Part shown: piece after piece, positions 44,502 to 53,243 of the stretch
Layout of the letters: every line of letters starts with the position of its first letter
Position numbering within the stretch: position 1 is the first letter of the stretch
Assembly (NCBI GenBank): GCA_944324175.1
Contig: CALUVH010000005.1
Coordinates: 22,881 to 86,880, forward strand
Origin: Candidatus Gastranaerophilales bacterium
GTDB taxonomy: Bacteria > Cyanobacteriota > Vampirovibrionia > Gastranaerophilales > Gastranaerophilaceae
Reading direction: 5' to 3'
DNA length: 64,000 bases
Notes under the pieces: model-generated
What the model was told of the DNA's origin: nothing
Seen by the model: only the letters and a program-made list of their open reading frames with translations
Databases searched by the model: none
Made by a program: the position numbers and the translations under genes

Positions 44502-45689
44502 ATGTCTATCTTAGGAAAATACAACACATTAGAAGAAGAAAAGCAAGAAGAAAATTCATACACAACCCCTGCAGTAACACGGGATGATGAAGAAATTAGC
44601 CTAAAAAAATCAATAATAATTTCTACAATTCTTCATCCAGCAACTGCGGGAGCAGTGTATTTGATAATGCTGATACTTATGCTGCTTGGTATAAAACTTA
44701 CAATATTTGATAAACCACAGCCTAAAATGAAGGATATAGAATTTGTATTAGTAGATAAGGAAGACACACCAATAAATAAAAACACTCCATATCGTGCTGA
44801 TAGGAATTCGCGTGCAGGAGGTCATCACGACCCTAAACGCAAAGTTTCAATGCCATCACCGTCACCAGGACCGGTACAAAAGACATCTCAACAGGCTGTA
44901 CAACAAAAGGCTGTACAAAAAACACCTGCAAAACCACAAAACCCTATACAAAAAATGATTAAGCAGGTAACCCAACAACCTCAAAAGCAAGCAACAAAAG
45001 CACCAGCACAACAAACAAAAGCTCCGGTGACAACGCAACAAGCTAAACCACAACCACCGACAGCACGTCCATCAATAAAACCGCCGATGACGCCAAAAGT
45101 AACGAGCAGACCGTCATCACCTTTTAATGTCCCTATTCCTCCTGGAGGTACCAAACAAGGACAATATGCTACAGGTCCTATAAGCGGATCAGGAAGTTCA
45201 TCCAAAGGTGGAAGCTCATCATCAGGTGGTAATCGAGCAGGTGGAGGCTTTTCACCAGCACCAATGTTAGCTCCTACAGGTGGAGGCTCATCAAGTGGGT
45301 CTAAACTTGCCAAAGGTGGCGGAGGGGGCTCTGGCGGAGGAAACCCTGGTCCGGGAAATCCTAATGGCAGACCTGGTATTGATGCAATAAGAGAACCTGA
45401 TTTTGGACCTTATATGAGAGAACTCCAAAGACGTATCAAAATGAATTGGGATCCACCTAAGGGTAATGAAAGTAAACGTGTAGTCTTACTATTTAAAATA
45501 GCTAAAGATGGCAGACTGCTTTCATGCAGTGTATATAAATCATCAGGATTACCTAGTTGTGATAAAGCTGCAATTAACGCCGTTCAATCCACTGCACCTT
45601 TCAGACCACTTCCGGCTGAATATAAAGGTTCAAGTATTGATATTCAGTTTACATTTGATTATAACGTATTTGGAGCAACTGGATATTAA
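44502..45689 (+). CDS. TonB-family energy transducer with long Pro/Gly linker
   Basis: This 395-residue protein has one membrane helix at ~47-68 after a cytoplasmic N-terminus and a Pro/Gln/Lys-rich linker (~95-230). A Gly/Ser-rich stretch (~230-285) follows, then a C-terminal TonB/TolA-like domain (RRIKMNWDPPKGNESKRVVL, SCDKAAINAVQ, PFRPLP). TonB proteins carry energy from ExbB/ExbD to outer-membrane receptors. The Gly-rich linker is unusual in the family. It is followed by exbB and two exbD genes in one unit. Confidence 0.85.
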   Translation: MSILGKYNTLEEEKQEENSYTTPAVTRDDEEISLKKSIIISTILHPATAGAVYLIMLILMLLGIKLTIFDKPQPKMKDIEFVLVDKEDTPINKNTPYRADRNSRAGGHHDPKRKVSMPSPSPGPVQKTSQQAVQQKAVQKTPAKPQNPIQKMIKQVTQQPQKQATKAPAQQTKAPVTTQQAKPQPPTARPSIKPPMTPKVTSRPSSPFNVPIPPGGTKQGQYATGPISGSGSSSKGGSSSSGGNRAGGGFSPAPMLAPTGGGSSSGSKLAKGGGGGSGGGNPGPGNPNGRPGIDAIREPDFGPYMRELQRRIKMNWDPPKGNESKRVVLLFKIAKDGRLLSCSVYKSSGLPSCDKAAINAVQSTAPFRPLPAEYKGSSIDIQFTFDYNVFGATGY

Positions 45690-45731
45690 AAAAACAAAAA
45701 TAAATGTATTACATAAAAAGAGGATAAAACT

Positions 45732-46379
45732 ATGGAATTATTATTACACTCAATTCAACTAGACTGGCCGGTACTTTTGCCAATTTTGGTATGTTCAATT
45801 CTTGTCGTAGCAGTTGTTATTAACAGATTTTCGTACTATAAGAAGAATAAAAGGGATGTTGTTCTATTTATTCCAAAACTACAAAGAGAATTAGCTAAAA
45901 ATAACCTTCAAGGTGCTCAAGATCTTGCGGTAAATTGTGGTGGTGTAATCGGAGAAGTGACCGAAGAGGCTGTGAGAATTTTTTCCGAACAAAAATCAGG
46001 TTTCTCTCGTTCTTTCGATATTGCAGCAGCTCTTGCAGCAAGAAAACTTGAAAGCCATTTAACTATTTTAGGTACAATAGGAGGTGTAGCACCATTTTTA
46101 GGATTATTCGGTACTGTTGTAAGAATCTTATATACATTCCAAGATCTTGCAACTCAAGGTAACCAATCAGCTGCGGTTGCAATGGGTATCGGATCCGCTT
46201 TGATTGCTACAGCTTTTGGTCTTGGAGTTGCTATTGTCGCTGTAATTTTTTACAACTCATTCCAATCTATTGTTAAAAGATATGAAGATGATTTCCAACT
46301 AATCAAATTATTGTTCTTAAGTTTTGTTGACTCAAATGACGAAAGTACAACACCAAGCAATTCTAATATTTCTTTATAA
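45732..46379 (+). CDS. exbB: ExbB/TolQ-type proton channel subunit
   Basis: This 215-residue protein has three membrane helices: ~12-32, then ~110-135 and ~145-175. The MotA/TolQ/ExbB signature is TILGTIGGVAPFLGLFGTVVRI, followed by AMGIGSALIATAFGLGVAI. With ExbD it uses the proton gradient to drive TonB. Length and topology match ExbB/TolQ. The ribosome site AAAAGAGGA precedes the ATG. It lies between tonB-like and exbD genes. Confidence 0.9.
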   Translation: MELLLHSIQLDWPVLLPILVCSILVVAVVINRFSYYKKNKRDVVLFIPKLQRELAKNNLQGAQDLAVNCGGVIGEVTEEAVRIFSEQKSGFSRSFDIAAALAARKLESHLTILGTIGGVAPFLGLFGTVVRILYTFQDLATQGNQSAAVAMGIGSALIATAFGLGVAIVAVIFYNSFQSIVKRYEDDFQLIKLLFLSFVDSNDESTTPSNSNISL

Positions 46380-46472
46380 TTTTGTTTAATTAAAAAAGAA
46401 TGATAAAATATTTCTAACAACTCAATAATAATGAAAGGCGGCTTTTAAGGTAAAAGACCGAAATGATAAAAC

Positions 46473-46934
46473 ATGGCAATGAAAACAAATAAGGGTAAGG
46501 ATGCCCTGTTCACAGAAATAAATATCACACCTCTAACAGACATTTTCCTTGTACTGCTAATCATTATGATGGTTGTTGCTCCAACATTCCAGTCAAATGA
46601 TAATGCTATAACCATACCTGAAATAAATAGTGGTGTAGCAATAGAGCAAAAAAATGCTACAATTTCAGTTACAAAAGAAGGTAATTTGTATATTAACGGG
46701 AAACCGATAACTGAAGATCAACTTACCAATGAACTTGTTGCCCTAAAGGCTACTCTAGAAAAACCTGAAGTTGTTGTAAAGGCCGATGAAAAGGTTCGTA
46801 GTTCAGAAATTATGAAAATAATGAACGCTGCACAAGATGCTGAATATAAAAAGCTTATTGTAGCTGGTGAGCCACTTAGTAAAAAAGAGCAAAAAGAATT
46901 AGAAAAAAATTCAAAAAATAACATTGAGGGATAA
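46473..46934 (+). CDS. exbD: ExbD/TolR-family protein, first copy
   Basis: This 153-residue protein has a single membrane helix at ~15-40. TEINITPLTDIFLVLLIIMM carries the conserved Asp that moves protons in ExbD/TolR. A periplasmic domain follows (VTKEGNLYINGKPITEDQL). The C-terminus is extended by a charged tail. It is 40% longer at the N-terminus than the second copy by a few basic residues only. It ends 2 bp before the second exbD. Confidence 0.9.
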   Translation: MAMKTNKGKDALFTEINITPLTDIFLVLLIIMMVVAPTFQSNDNAITIPEINSGVAIEQKNATISVTKEGNLYINGKPITEDQLTNELVALKATLEKPEVVVKADEKVRSSEIMKIMNAAQDAEYKKLIVAGEPLSKKEQKELEKNSKNNIEG

Positions 46935-46936
46935 TC

Positions 46937-47329
46937 ATGAGCCGTAACCGTGATACATTTAATGAAATAAACATAACACCACTTACAGATATCTTTCTTG
47001 TACTATTAATCATTATGATGGTAATAGCACCAATGTTGGATCAGCAAGGATTAAATTTGACTGTACCCGAAAATGTTGCTCAGGAACAAGTCACAGATAA
47101 AGAATCTAAAATTATTACAGTTATGGTAACTGCCGATGATAAGTTTTACATAGGCGATGAAGAAATTCAAACAAACAATCTTGAAAATACAATAAAAAAT
47201 CAGGCAAAAGATTTTCCTGACGGCTTAATGATAAAGTCAGATGCTAACTCTACTCACGGAGCTATTGTCAAGGTAATGGACAGCGCCAGAAACGCAGGAG
47301 TAACGAGTATTTCAGTCAGCGAAATCTAA
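46937..47329 (+). CDS. exbD: ExbD/TolR-family protein, second copy
   Basis: This 130-residue paralogue of the preceding gene has the same FNEINITPLTDIFLVLLIIM membrane segment with the functional Asp and a periplasmic domain (VTADDKFYIGDEEIQTNN). Two different ExbD subunits with one ExbB suggest a mixed channel or two alternative complexes. The stop overlaps the end of the converging gene by 4 bp. Confidence 0.9.
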   Translation: MSRNRDTFNEINITPLTDIFLVLLIIMMVIAPMLDQQGLNLTVPENVAQEQVTDKESKIITVMVTADDKFYIGDEEIQTNNLENTIKNQAKDFPDGLMIKSDANSTHGAIVKVMDSARNAGVTSISVSEI

Positions 47330-47817
47330 TCATTCAACATTGAAAGTGCTTTACCTTTTCTAAGGGCTTGTAAGCGTTGTAAAATCTCCAGATTTGCCTT
47401 TTTAAATTCACTGGATAGTTTTCTTTCTTGGTCATAACTTCGAAAAATCTTACCTTTTGGGTAAAGAATTTTCTCTGTTAACATCTTGTAAAAACCTTTT
47501 TCAGCACTTTGTTTTCTGCCGTGTAAACCATCTGAGACTTTGAGGGTGAGAAGCTTTGATCCGTCTTTTCTATAATCCATCCGAAAAATTCCACAAGGCA
47601 ATATTTCGTCTACAGTAGTAGGGACATACTGATCTGCCTGTTTTTTATAAACTGTTAAAAACTTTCTTCCATCAGTTCTCAAACGCGCGACTTCAACAGC
47701 TTCATTAACCTTTGATTTTGTAATTGTAACTAAATTACCGCTTTTCAATTTCGTTGTAACACTTGCCCCTGAATTCAAACCACCTATATAATTAATCAGT
47801 CTGCCTACTACAGCCAT
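47326..47817 (-). CDS. Hypothetical basic protein, 163 residues
   Basis: I do not recognise the family. It is a basic cytosolic protein with a beta-rich first two thirds (KSGNLVTITKSKVNEAVEVA, GRKFLTVYKKQADQYVP, GIFRMDYRKDGSKLLTLKVS) and a helical basic end. There is no signal peptide or membrane segment. The ribosome site AAAAGGAG supports the start. It converges with exbD and has no neighbour in its own direction. Confidence 0.6.
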   Translation of the reverse strand: MAVVGRLINYIGGLNSGASVTTKLKSGNLVTITKSKVNEAVEVARLRTDGRKFLTVYKKQADQYVPTTVDEILPCGIFRMDYRKDGSKLLTLKVSDGLHGRKQSAEKGFYKMLTEKILYPKGKIFRSYDQERKLSSEFKKANLEILQRLQALRKGKALSMLND

Positions 47818-47977
47818 GCTAAACTCCTTTTTTACACTAATACTTGTAAATATATTTTTTTGACACTCTTAATTTGTTTGTTACAAATTATTAAAATATC
47901 CAATTATTAACTAAAGATTTCCCCAATGAGTACCGATAGACTTTTTGTAAGTAGTATTGATAAGGAGAATTTAGCTT

Positions 47978-48115
47978 ATGTATGGAGATTACCTAATGTA
48001 TAGATACTCATTTATGCCAGGAACTTACAGCTTTAAAAATGAAATCGCACTATTTTTAAACGCAATTAAAGAACAAATTGAAGCAATATTGAAAAAGATT
48101 GAAACTACAGCATAG
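47978..48115 (+). CDS. Small protein, 45 residues
   Basis: The ATG has a ribosome site (TAAGGAG) and the ORF reads MYGDYLMYRYSFMPGTYSFK followed by an amphipathic helix rich in Ile, Lys and Glu. An intrinsic terminator lies 55 bp downstream, so the unit looks complete. No family is recognised. The rest of the 400-bp gap (47818-48213) holds only flanking control regions. Confidence 0.6.
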   Translation: MYGDYLMYRYSFMPGTYSFKNEIALFLNAIKEQIEAILKKIETTA

Positions 48116-48170
48116 GCTGTTAGATTTGGGATAGTATATTTATAAACACTACAATTACACTAACATTTTT

Positions 48171-48197
48171 AAGCCGGCAAAATATACCGGCTTTTTA
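48171..48197 (+). terminator. Intrinsic terminator
   Basis: AAGCCGG / CCGGCTT is followed by a T run; it ends the small-protein transcript and faces the converging beta-lactamase-like gene. Confidence 0.8.
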
Positions 48198-48213
48198 TTT
48201 TATTTTTTCATAT

Positions 48214-49410
48214 TTACTTAGCAAGTGTATTATAAATAATTTCAGATGCTTTAACAATGTATTCCTTACCTAGCGGTGAATTATGAGGACGATTAGCAAG
48301 TATTACAACAATATACTTTTTATTATTAGGAGTATAAACTATACCGGCATCGCCAAGCATCGTTCCGATATCACCGGTTTTATGTAGGAAGGTAGCACCA
48401 ACACCCAAACCTGCCTGAATTAAACGGTTATTGTGAACATGACCCATATAATCAAAAATTCGTTCTCTAGAACTTGTACTCAAGAAATTAGGACTATCAA
48501 TATTATAAAGTATAGTTGCCATTTCACGGGCAGTAGTCTTATTAGTACCTCCCAAATCAGGAAGCCAAGTTTGAATATGAGTTTTTTTCAAACCCCACTC
48601 TCTAATACCACTGTTAATATTTGTCATTGAACCGAGTTTTGAAACCAACATATTTGTTGCAGAATTATCCGATTCAGTAATCATAATTCTTGCTAAATCA
48701 TCAATTGAATATTTGGAACCACCTGCTTTAAACTGTAAACTACCTGAGCCTTCGGTACGATAATATTCAGTTAAAGTCATTTCATCATAAATTGATAAAT
48801 CATTCCTTTCTATTGCTCTAAATAATTGGACTAAAACAGGTAACTTTATTATACTTGCTGTCGCAAAAACCTCATCCGCGTTAATATCAACATAACTACC
48901 ATCTTCATAATTCCATACATAAACCGCAGGATGAATTGAAGGATAGGCAGCTGCCAAACCGATTAACTGGTTTTGTAAACTCTCAATTTTAGCACTTTCA
49001 CTAATCGACTCCATTAAAGGTTTTTTAGTTTCTGCACCTCTCAACATACGCGTACCTAAGTACCAATCATTAGCCAAGTAATTTGAAGTCGGATATCTCA
49101 ACTGCTGATAATCGGCTTTGATTGTAGGATAGAGAGATCCACCTTTAAACATAGGCAAGACATAATGCAAGAATCCTTGAGGAAGGATAAAAAATCCAAT
49201 CAAACAAACTAATGTGATGGAAACAATTTTATGAATAAAATGATTTCTTTCTACTTTTTTTTGATTAACATTACGACGCAAAGGCACTGTTTTAGAATAC
49301 CCTTGTCTTTGCATTTCACGGTAAGAATCTCTATAAGCTGAAGTTGGCGCATAAGATCTATTATAACTGTTATAATAAGAGTTGCTATATTTCTTAGCCA
49401 ATTCCGGCAT
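48214..49410 (-). CDS. Membrane-anchored class A beta-lactamase-like serine hydrolase
   Basis: This 398-residue protein has a Tyr/Arg-rich cytosolic N-terminus and one membrane helix at ~59-78. A class A beta-lactamase fold follows with Ser186-x-x-Lys189 in TASIIKLPV, SDN in TESDNSATN and KTG in LHKTGDIGT. The usual Glu166-loop match is not obvious (EYYRTEGSGSLQF may supply it). It could be a true beta-lactamase or a penicillin-binding-like esterase tied to the inner membrane. The ribosome site GGAGGTAG is strong. Confidence 0.8.
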   Translation of the reverse strand: MPELAKKYSNSYYNSYNRSYAPTSAYRDSYREMQRQGYSKTVPLRRNVNQKKVERNHFIHKIVSITLVCLIGFFILPQGFLHYVLPMFKGGSLYPTIKADYQQLRYPTSNYLANDWYLGTRMLRGAETKKPLMESISESAKIESLQNQLIGLAAAYPSIHPAVYVWNYEDGSYVDINADEVFATASIIKLPVLVQLFRAIERNDLSIYDEMTLTEYYRTEGSGSLQFKAGGSKYSIDDLARIMITESDNSATNMLVSKLGSMTNINSGIREWGLKKTHIQTWLPDLGGTNKTTAREMATILYNIDSPNFLSTSSRERIFDYMGHVHNNRLIQAGLGVGATFLHKTGDIGTMLGDAGIVYTPNNKKYIVVILANRPHNSPLGKEYIVKASEIIYNTLAK

Positions 49411-49486
49411 AAACTACCTCCACAATAATCCCAAGATATTAACATTTTATAATAACAAATTGCAATTGGCAACTTGTTTACATTTT

Positions 49487-50386
49487 TTAAGCTCGCTTTT
49501 GAATTTTTTCTAAAGCCTTAAAAGAATCTCTGATTTCATCGGCTTTTTTACTCAGACGATTATACACCTGAGAATTTATCTCACCTCCAATAAGAATCAA
49601 AATTGAGGTGTAATACAACCAAACCATTAACACAGCGAAAGCACCAATAGTACCATATACCATGTTATAAGTTTTTAAATTATTAACGTAAATTGAAAAC
49701 CCCCAAGACCCCACAAGCCACAATGTACAAAAAAACCATGTTCCAGGCAATGCACTTGCCATTTTGAATTTCTCATTACCACGTAAATCAGGCAATATGT
49801 AATAGCTTAAAAATGCCATAAGAAACAACGCCGCAAAAGCAATAGGCCAACGTAATATTAACCAAAATACAGCAGTTGCCCATGACATATGTAAATGAGT
49901 TGTCATAAAATGAATTATAACTTTTCCAAATACTATCAAGTTTATACTCAAAAACATCACCAAAGTATCCACAAACACCATAAGCAAAGATAAAAATCTT
50001 GTGTAAATAAAACTTCTTGTCTCGTTAACTTTATAAGCACGATTTAATCCCTTCAGTACTACGGCAATACCGTTCGTAGAAAGGAATAACGTAACAACAA
50101 AACCAATTATCGCAACTGTTTTGCCATGCGAAAAAATCATTGCTTCTGAAAGCACGGTATAAATCAAATCCATTGCCTGTGCAGGCATAATAGAAGATAG
50201 AAAACGTAATATAGGATCCATTAATGATTTGTTTCCCATCCAACCAAATACAGCCATCAAAAACAGCATAAATGGAAAAATACCAATAACCATCATAAAT
50301 CCCATTTCTGCCGCCATGCCATAAAAATCATTTTTTATGACTGAGATTATAAGTCTTTTTATACCTCTTACAAAAGCTCGTTTCAC
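49487..50386 (-). CDS. YihY/BrkB-family membrane protein
   Basis: This ~300-residue inner-membrane protein has about six hydrophobic segments. Family motifs include AAEMGFMMVIGIFPFMLFLM and YGTIGAFAVLMVWLYYTSIL with ILIGGEINSQVY. The function of the family is unsettled. I set the start at GTG 50386, 2 bp after the nrnA stop; the longer frame to 50503 lies within nrnA and reads Cys/Trp-rich non-family sequence. The two genes are translationally coupled. Confidence 0.85.
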   Translation of the reverse strand: MKRAFVRGIKRLIISVIKNDFYGMAAEMGFMMVIGIFPFMLFLMAVFGWMGNKSLMDPILRFLSSIMPAQAMDLIYTVLSEAMIFSHGKTVAIIGFVVTLFLSTNGIAVVLKGLNRAYKVNETRSFIYTRFLSLLMVFVDTLVMFLSINLIVFGKVIIHFMTTHLHMSWATAVFWLILRWPIAFAALFLMAFLSYYILPDLRGNEKFKMASALPGTWFFCTLWLVGSWGFSIYVNNLKTYNMVYGTIGAFAVLMVWLYYTSILILIGGEINSQVYNRLSKKADEIRDSFKALEKIQKRA

Positions 50387-50388
50387 TT

Positions 50389-51357
50389 TTAAAAATCCTG
50401 CTTTCTTATTTCCATTAAAATCTTTTTTACAGTCGCCTGAACTGAAGATTTTACGACACAACCAGCTGCACAAGTATGTCCTCCACCTCCAAACACTGCA
50501 CAAACCTCAGCGACATCCACATCTTTGCTACGCATTGACACTTTGCACAAACGATTTCCAAGTTCCTTTACAATAAAAGAAACTTTTGTCGTCTCTATCG
50601 CTCGAAGTTTTTCAGCCAAGCCCTCTGTAGCGTCTTCACCAGCTGAAAATTTCTCCAAATCTTTTTTGTAAATAACGGAATATACAACTTTATCATCATC
50701 CACAAATTTCGCATTACTAACGCAATATGCCTGAAACATTATCATGTTTTTGGAATTGTTTTCATAGCAATTTTTATACACACCAACCGTATCAACTCCG
50801 ATATCACAAAGCTCGCCAGCAACTTTAAAAGTTTCGCAAGTTGTATTACTAAATCTAAAAGATCCAGTATCAGTAAGAACTGCGGTATATAGAGCAGTAG
50901 CAGTATCCTTACTGATTTTCCACTCTAACTGTCGCATAATCTTGTATAAAAATTCACCCGCAGAACTGGCATTACTATCAATGATGTTCAAATCTGCATA
51001 TTTAGTATTAGTCTTGTGATGGTCAATATTAATCGTAAAATGTGCACGATTAAAAAGTTCCATTGCCTCCTCAAAACGATTTTGCGCAGCTACATCAACA
51101 CAAATAACTAAATCATACACAAGTGAGCGGTCCAGCTCATTAACATTTTTAACAAATGTAACATTCGGCAAAAATTCATAAATTCTCGGAACTTTAGAAA
51201 GTACAACCATATCGCATCGTTTTTTAAAATTATCCTTTACTGCAGAATACAAAGCGCACATACTTCCCAAAGTATCTCCATCAGGATTGATATGAGAAAC
51301 TATAAGTATATTTTTAGCTGATTTTATGATATCATTTAATCTAATAACACAATCCAT
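50389..51357 (-). CDS. nrnA: DHH-family oligoribonuclease / pAp phosphatase
   Basis: This 322-residue enzyme has DHH-domain motifs VSHINPDGDTLGS, VCVDVA and the NIDHHKTN signature. The C-terminal DHHA1 domain has AVFGGGGHTCAAGC. NrnA degrades 2-5-mer RNAs and 3'-phosphoadenosine 5'-phosphate. The ATG lies 6 nt after TGCTAAAAT with no ribosome site, a probable leaderless start. It is transcribed divergently from the DUF721 gene across only 34 bp. Confidence 0.9.
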   Translation of the reverse strand: MDCVIRLNDIIKSAKNILIVSHINPDGDTLGSMCALYSAVKDNFKKRCDMVVLSKVPRIYEFLPNVTFVKNVNELDRSLVYDLVICVDVAAQNRFEEAMELFNRAHFTINIDHHKTNTKYADLNIIDSNASSAGEFLYKIMRQLEWKISKDTATALYTAVLTDTGSFRFSNTTCETFKVAGELCDIGVDTVGVYKNCYENNSKNMIMFQAYCVSNAKFVDDDKVVYSVIYKKDLEKFSAGEDATEGLAEKLRAIETTKVSFIVKELGNRLCKVSMRSKDVDVAEVCAVFGGGGHTCAAGCVVKSSVQATVKKILMEIRKQDF

Positions 51358-51363
51358 TCTCAG

Positions 51364-51372
51364 ATTTTAGCA
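51364..51372 (-). promoter_or_regulatory. Extended -10 promoter, predicted leaderless start
   Basis: TGCTAAAAT on the minus strand ends 6 nt before the nrnA ATG. Confidence 0.55.
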
Positions 51373-51391
51373 CAAAAAAAACTCTAAGCCT

Positions 51392-51721
51392 ATGTCAAAA
51401 AAAATTTTATACACAAACTTTACAACAACCGAAGATCTAATAGAAAAACTGCTCAGCAAAACAGAGATTAAAAAAGCAATAACAAGAAATAATCTATATA
51501 AATTTTGGGAAAAAGTCGCAGGAAATAAATTTGCACAAAAATCAAAACCCTATTCAATGCTCGCTGGAGGTATAATGGTTATAGCTTGTGAAAACGCTAT
51601 CGTTGCTCAAGAATTAATGTTAAAAAAAACTCAACTTCTTGTTAAATTTGAACCCTATCTAAAATCTTTAAAAATGAACGTAAAAGACCTTCGTTTCGAC
51701 CCCAAAAAGTGGGTAGAATAA
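51392..51721 (+). CDS. DUF721 (DciA-like) protein
   Basis: This 109-residue protein has the family pattern: a Trp in FWEKVAGNKFAQKSKPYSML, then GGIMVIACENAIVAQELMLK. DUF721/DciA proteins help load the replicative helicase in bacteria that lack DnaC. It has no obvious ribosome site. It is divergent from nrnA and ends just before the converging AlkD-like gene. Confidence 0.72.
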   Translation: MSKKILYTNFTTTEDLIEKLLSKTEIKKAITRNNLYKFWEKVAGNKFAQKSKPYSMLAGGIMVIACENAIVAQELMLKKTQLLVKFEPYLKSLKMNVKDLRFDPKKWVE

Positions 51722-51729
51722 TTTAGTTT

Positions 51730-52434
51730 TTAACTTTCACGTTTAAGAATACGTAATTTTTCTTTGTTTTTTTTATCTGTTTTTAAACTTTCTAGACATT
51801 TTTGTATAGTTTTATTAAAAATCACTGTAGTCAATTTTGAATGCCTCAGGTATTCATAAGTTTCTTTTGGATACTCTCTGTAACAAATAGATATTGCCCA
51901 AGCAATACCCATTTGTGCGTAATAATAATCAGTTTTAATCTTTTCCAATAGATTAAATATTTGTAGCAAGTATTTTTTTTTCACAAAAAAATTCAAAATC
52001 ATAACAACAGCAAAACGAATTTCATATTCCTTTTCGGATTTTAAATATGGTTGTATAAAACTCCATATCGTATCTTGATTTTCAATCGCACATTTTAGCC
52101 CGCAACAAAAGCTATCACACACTGCCCAATTATTTATTTGAGGAATAAAATTTTTAATATACTTTAGTTGAGTTTCAAAATCCGCATTACACAATCCGAT
52201 TATCATACCTTTTAGCATAACCTCTTCCATGTATTTTGTTTCACTATCATTGAGATACCATTCAAAATTTTGAGAAGAATATACTTTTTGGGCAAGTTTT
52301 CGCAAAATTGGTAATCTTACGCCTAACACATTCTCTACATTAGGTATAAGTGCAGAAGAAAATTTTTGGTAATCCTTTTCTGCCAAACTCTCAAGCTCTT
52401 TTCTTATTTTTAGTCTTTCAATATTAATATTCAT
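51730..52434 (-). CDS. AlkD-like DNA alkylation repair protein
   Basis: This 234-residue all-helical protein has ALK/HEAT-like repeats: GVRLPILRKLAQKVY, NNWAVCDSFCCGLK and EYEIRFAVVMILNFF, with AQMGIAWAISICYREYPKET. These match AlkD-type glycosylases, which remove bulky or cationic alkylated bases. Trp/Asp residues of the active site are partly recognisable (WAVCD). It is a single gene next to tRNA-Thr. Confidence 0.8.
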   Translation of the reverse strand: MNINIERLKIRKELESLAEKDYQKFSSALIPNVENVLGVRLPILRKLAQKVYSSQNFEWYLNDSETKYMEEVMLKGMIIGLCNADFETQLKYIKNFIPQINNWAVCDSFCCGLKCAIENQDTIWSFIQPYLKSEKEYEIRFAVVMILNFFVKKKYLLQIFNLLEKIKTDYYYAQMGIAWAISICYREYPKETYEYLRHSKLTTVIFNKTIQKCLESLKTDKKNKEKLRILKRES

Positions 52435-52447
52435 AAATTCTGAAAAC

Positions 52448-52520
52448 AGCCGATAGTGAGGCTCGAACTCACGACCTGCTCATTACGAATGAGCTGCTCT
52501 ACCAACTGAGCTATATCGGC
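52448..52520 (-). tRNA. tRNA-Thr (CGU anticodon)
   Basis: 73 nt fold as a cloverleaf: acceptor GCCGATA/TATCGGC with discriminator T, D arm GCTCAGTTGGTAGAGC, anticodon stem GCTCA/TGAGC with loop TTCGTAA, and T arm GTGAGTTCGAGCCTCAC. CCA is not encoded, which fits the need for a CCA-adding enzyme. Confidence 0.95.
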
Positions 52521-52576
52521 ACCTACTCTTTTATTATAAATCAATTATTTTCTTATGCAACAGCTTTTTGTAAATA

Positions 52577-52604
52577 AAGCCCTGATTTATCAAAATCAGG
52601 GCTT
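52577..52604 (-). terminator. Intrinsic terminator of the second hsp20 gene
   Basis: AAGCCCTGATT / AATCAGGGCTT is followed by TATTTAC on the minus strand. Confidence 0.75.
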
Positions 52605-52630
52605 AAATCATGTATATTTAGTTTTGGTTA

Positions 52631-53086
52631 TCATTCGACAGTTAACTTTTTAATGTTTTCTTTTTCTGCAGCTAACTTCGGAGCTTCAATAGCTAAAATA
52701 CCGTGTTCAAGCTTAGCTTTTGTTTTTTCGACATCAATTTCTTGAGGGAAGTATACAGTTCTAGAAAATTCACCATACTTAAATTCTGATTTCCTAAATC
52801 CCTTTGTATCTTCTTTGTTTTCTTCGTGCTTTTTAGCGTTTATTGTAATATGATTTTTGTCAATGTCGATATCGAGATCTTCTTTTTTAACACCGGGTAA
52901 CTCTGCTTTTACACTGTATTCTTTTTCTTTTTCGTGGATTTCAACAGGCATTGCATACTTGTCCATCTCTTCGTTGAATATGTATTCTGGGAAGAAGCTG
53001 TCAAAGTTTCTGTTTAAAATAGAACTGATTTCATCATTTACGGATTTTATAAATCCATCTGGTGATTTTTTAATTAAGAATTTCAT
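52631..53086 (-). CDS. Small heat-shock protein (Hsp20), second copy
   Basis: This 151-residue protein has an alpha-crystallin domain at ~45-140 (VKAELPGVKKEDLDIDID, EFKYGEFSRTVYFP) and the C-terminal motif GILAIEAPKL. It is a diverged paralogue of the Hsp20 at 38985. It should form oligomers that hold unfolded proteins. The ATG has a ribosome site (AAAGGAG). It is a single-gene unit. Confidence 0.9.
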   Translation of the reverse strand: MKFLIKKSPDGFIKSVNDEISSILNRNFDSFFPEYIFNEEMDKYAMPVEIHEKEKEYSVKAELPGVKKEDLDIDIDKNHITINAKKHEENKEDTKGFRKSEFKYGEFSRTVYFPQEIDVEKTKAKLEHGILAIEAPKLAAEKENIKKLTVE

Positions 53087-53243
53087 AATGTTCTCCTTTC
53101 ATATTTAATACCACTTACTTCTTACATTCTTATTATTACTCTTTTTTTTGTTTTTCCCTCAGAATTAACCAATTTTTAACAATTACTGGCAAAAAAAATT
53201 TTTTCGAACTTTTATCTTAACAAATATAACTAAGGAGAATTAA

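Noticed and set aside
50387..50503. N-terminal extension of the YihY-like protein
   Set aside because: It lies inside nrnA, is Cys/Trp-rich and unlike the family; GTG 50386 just after the nrnA stop is a better start.
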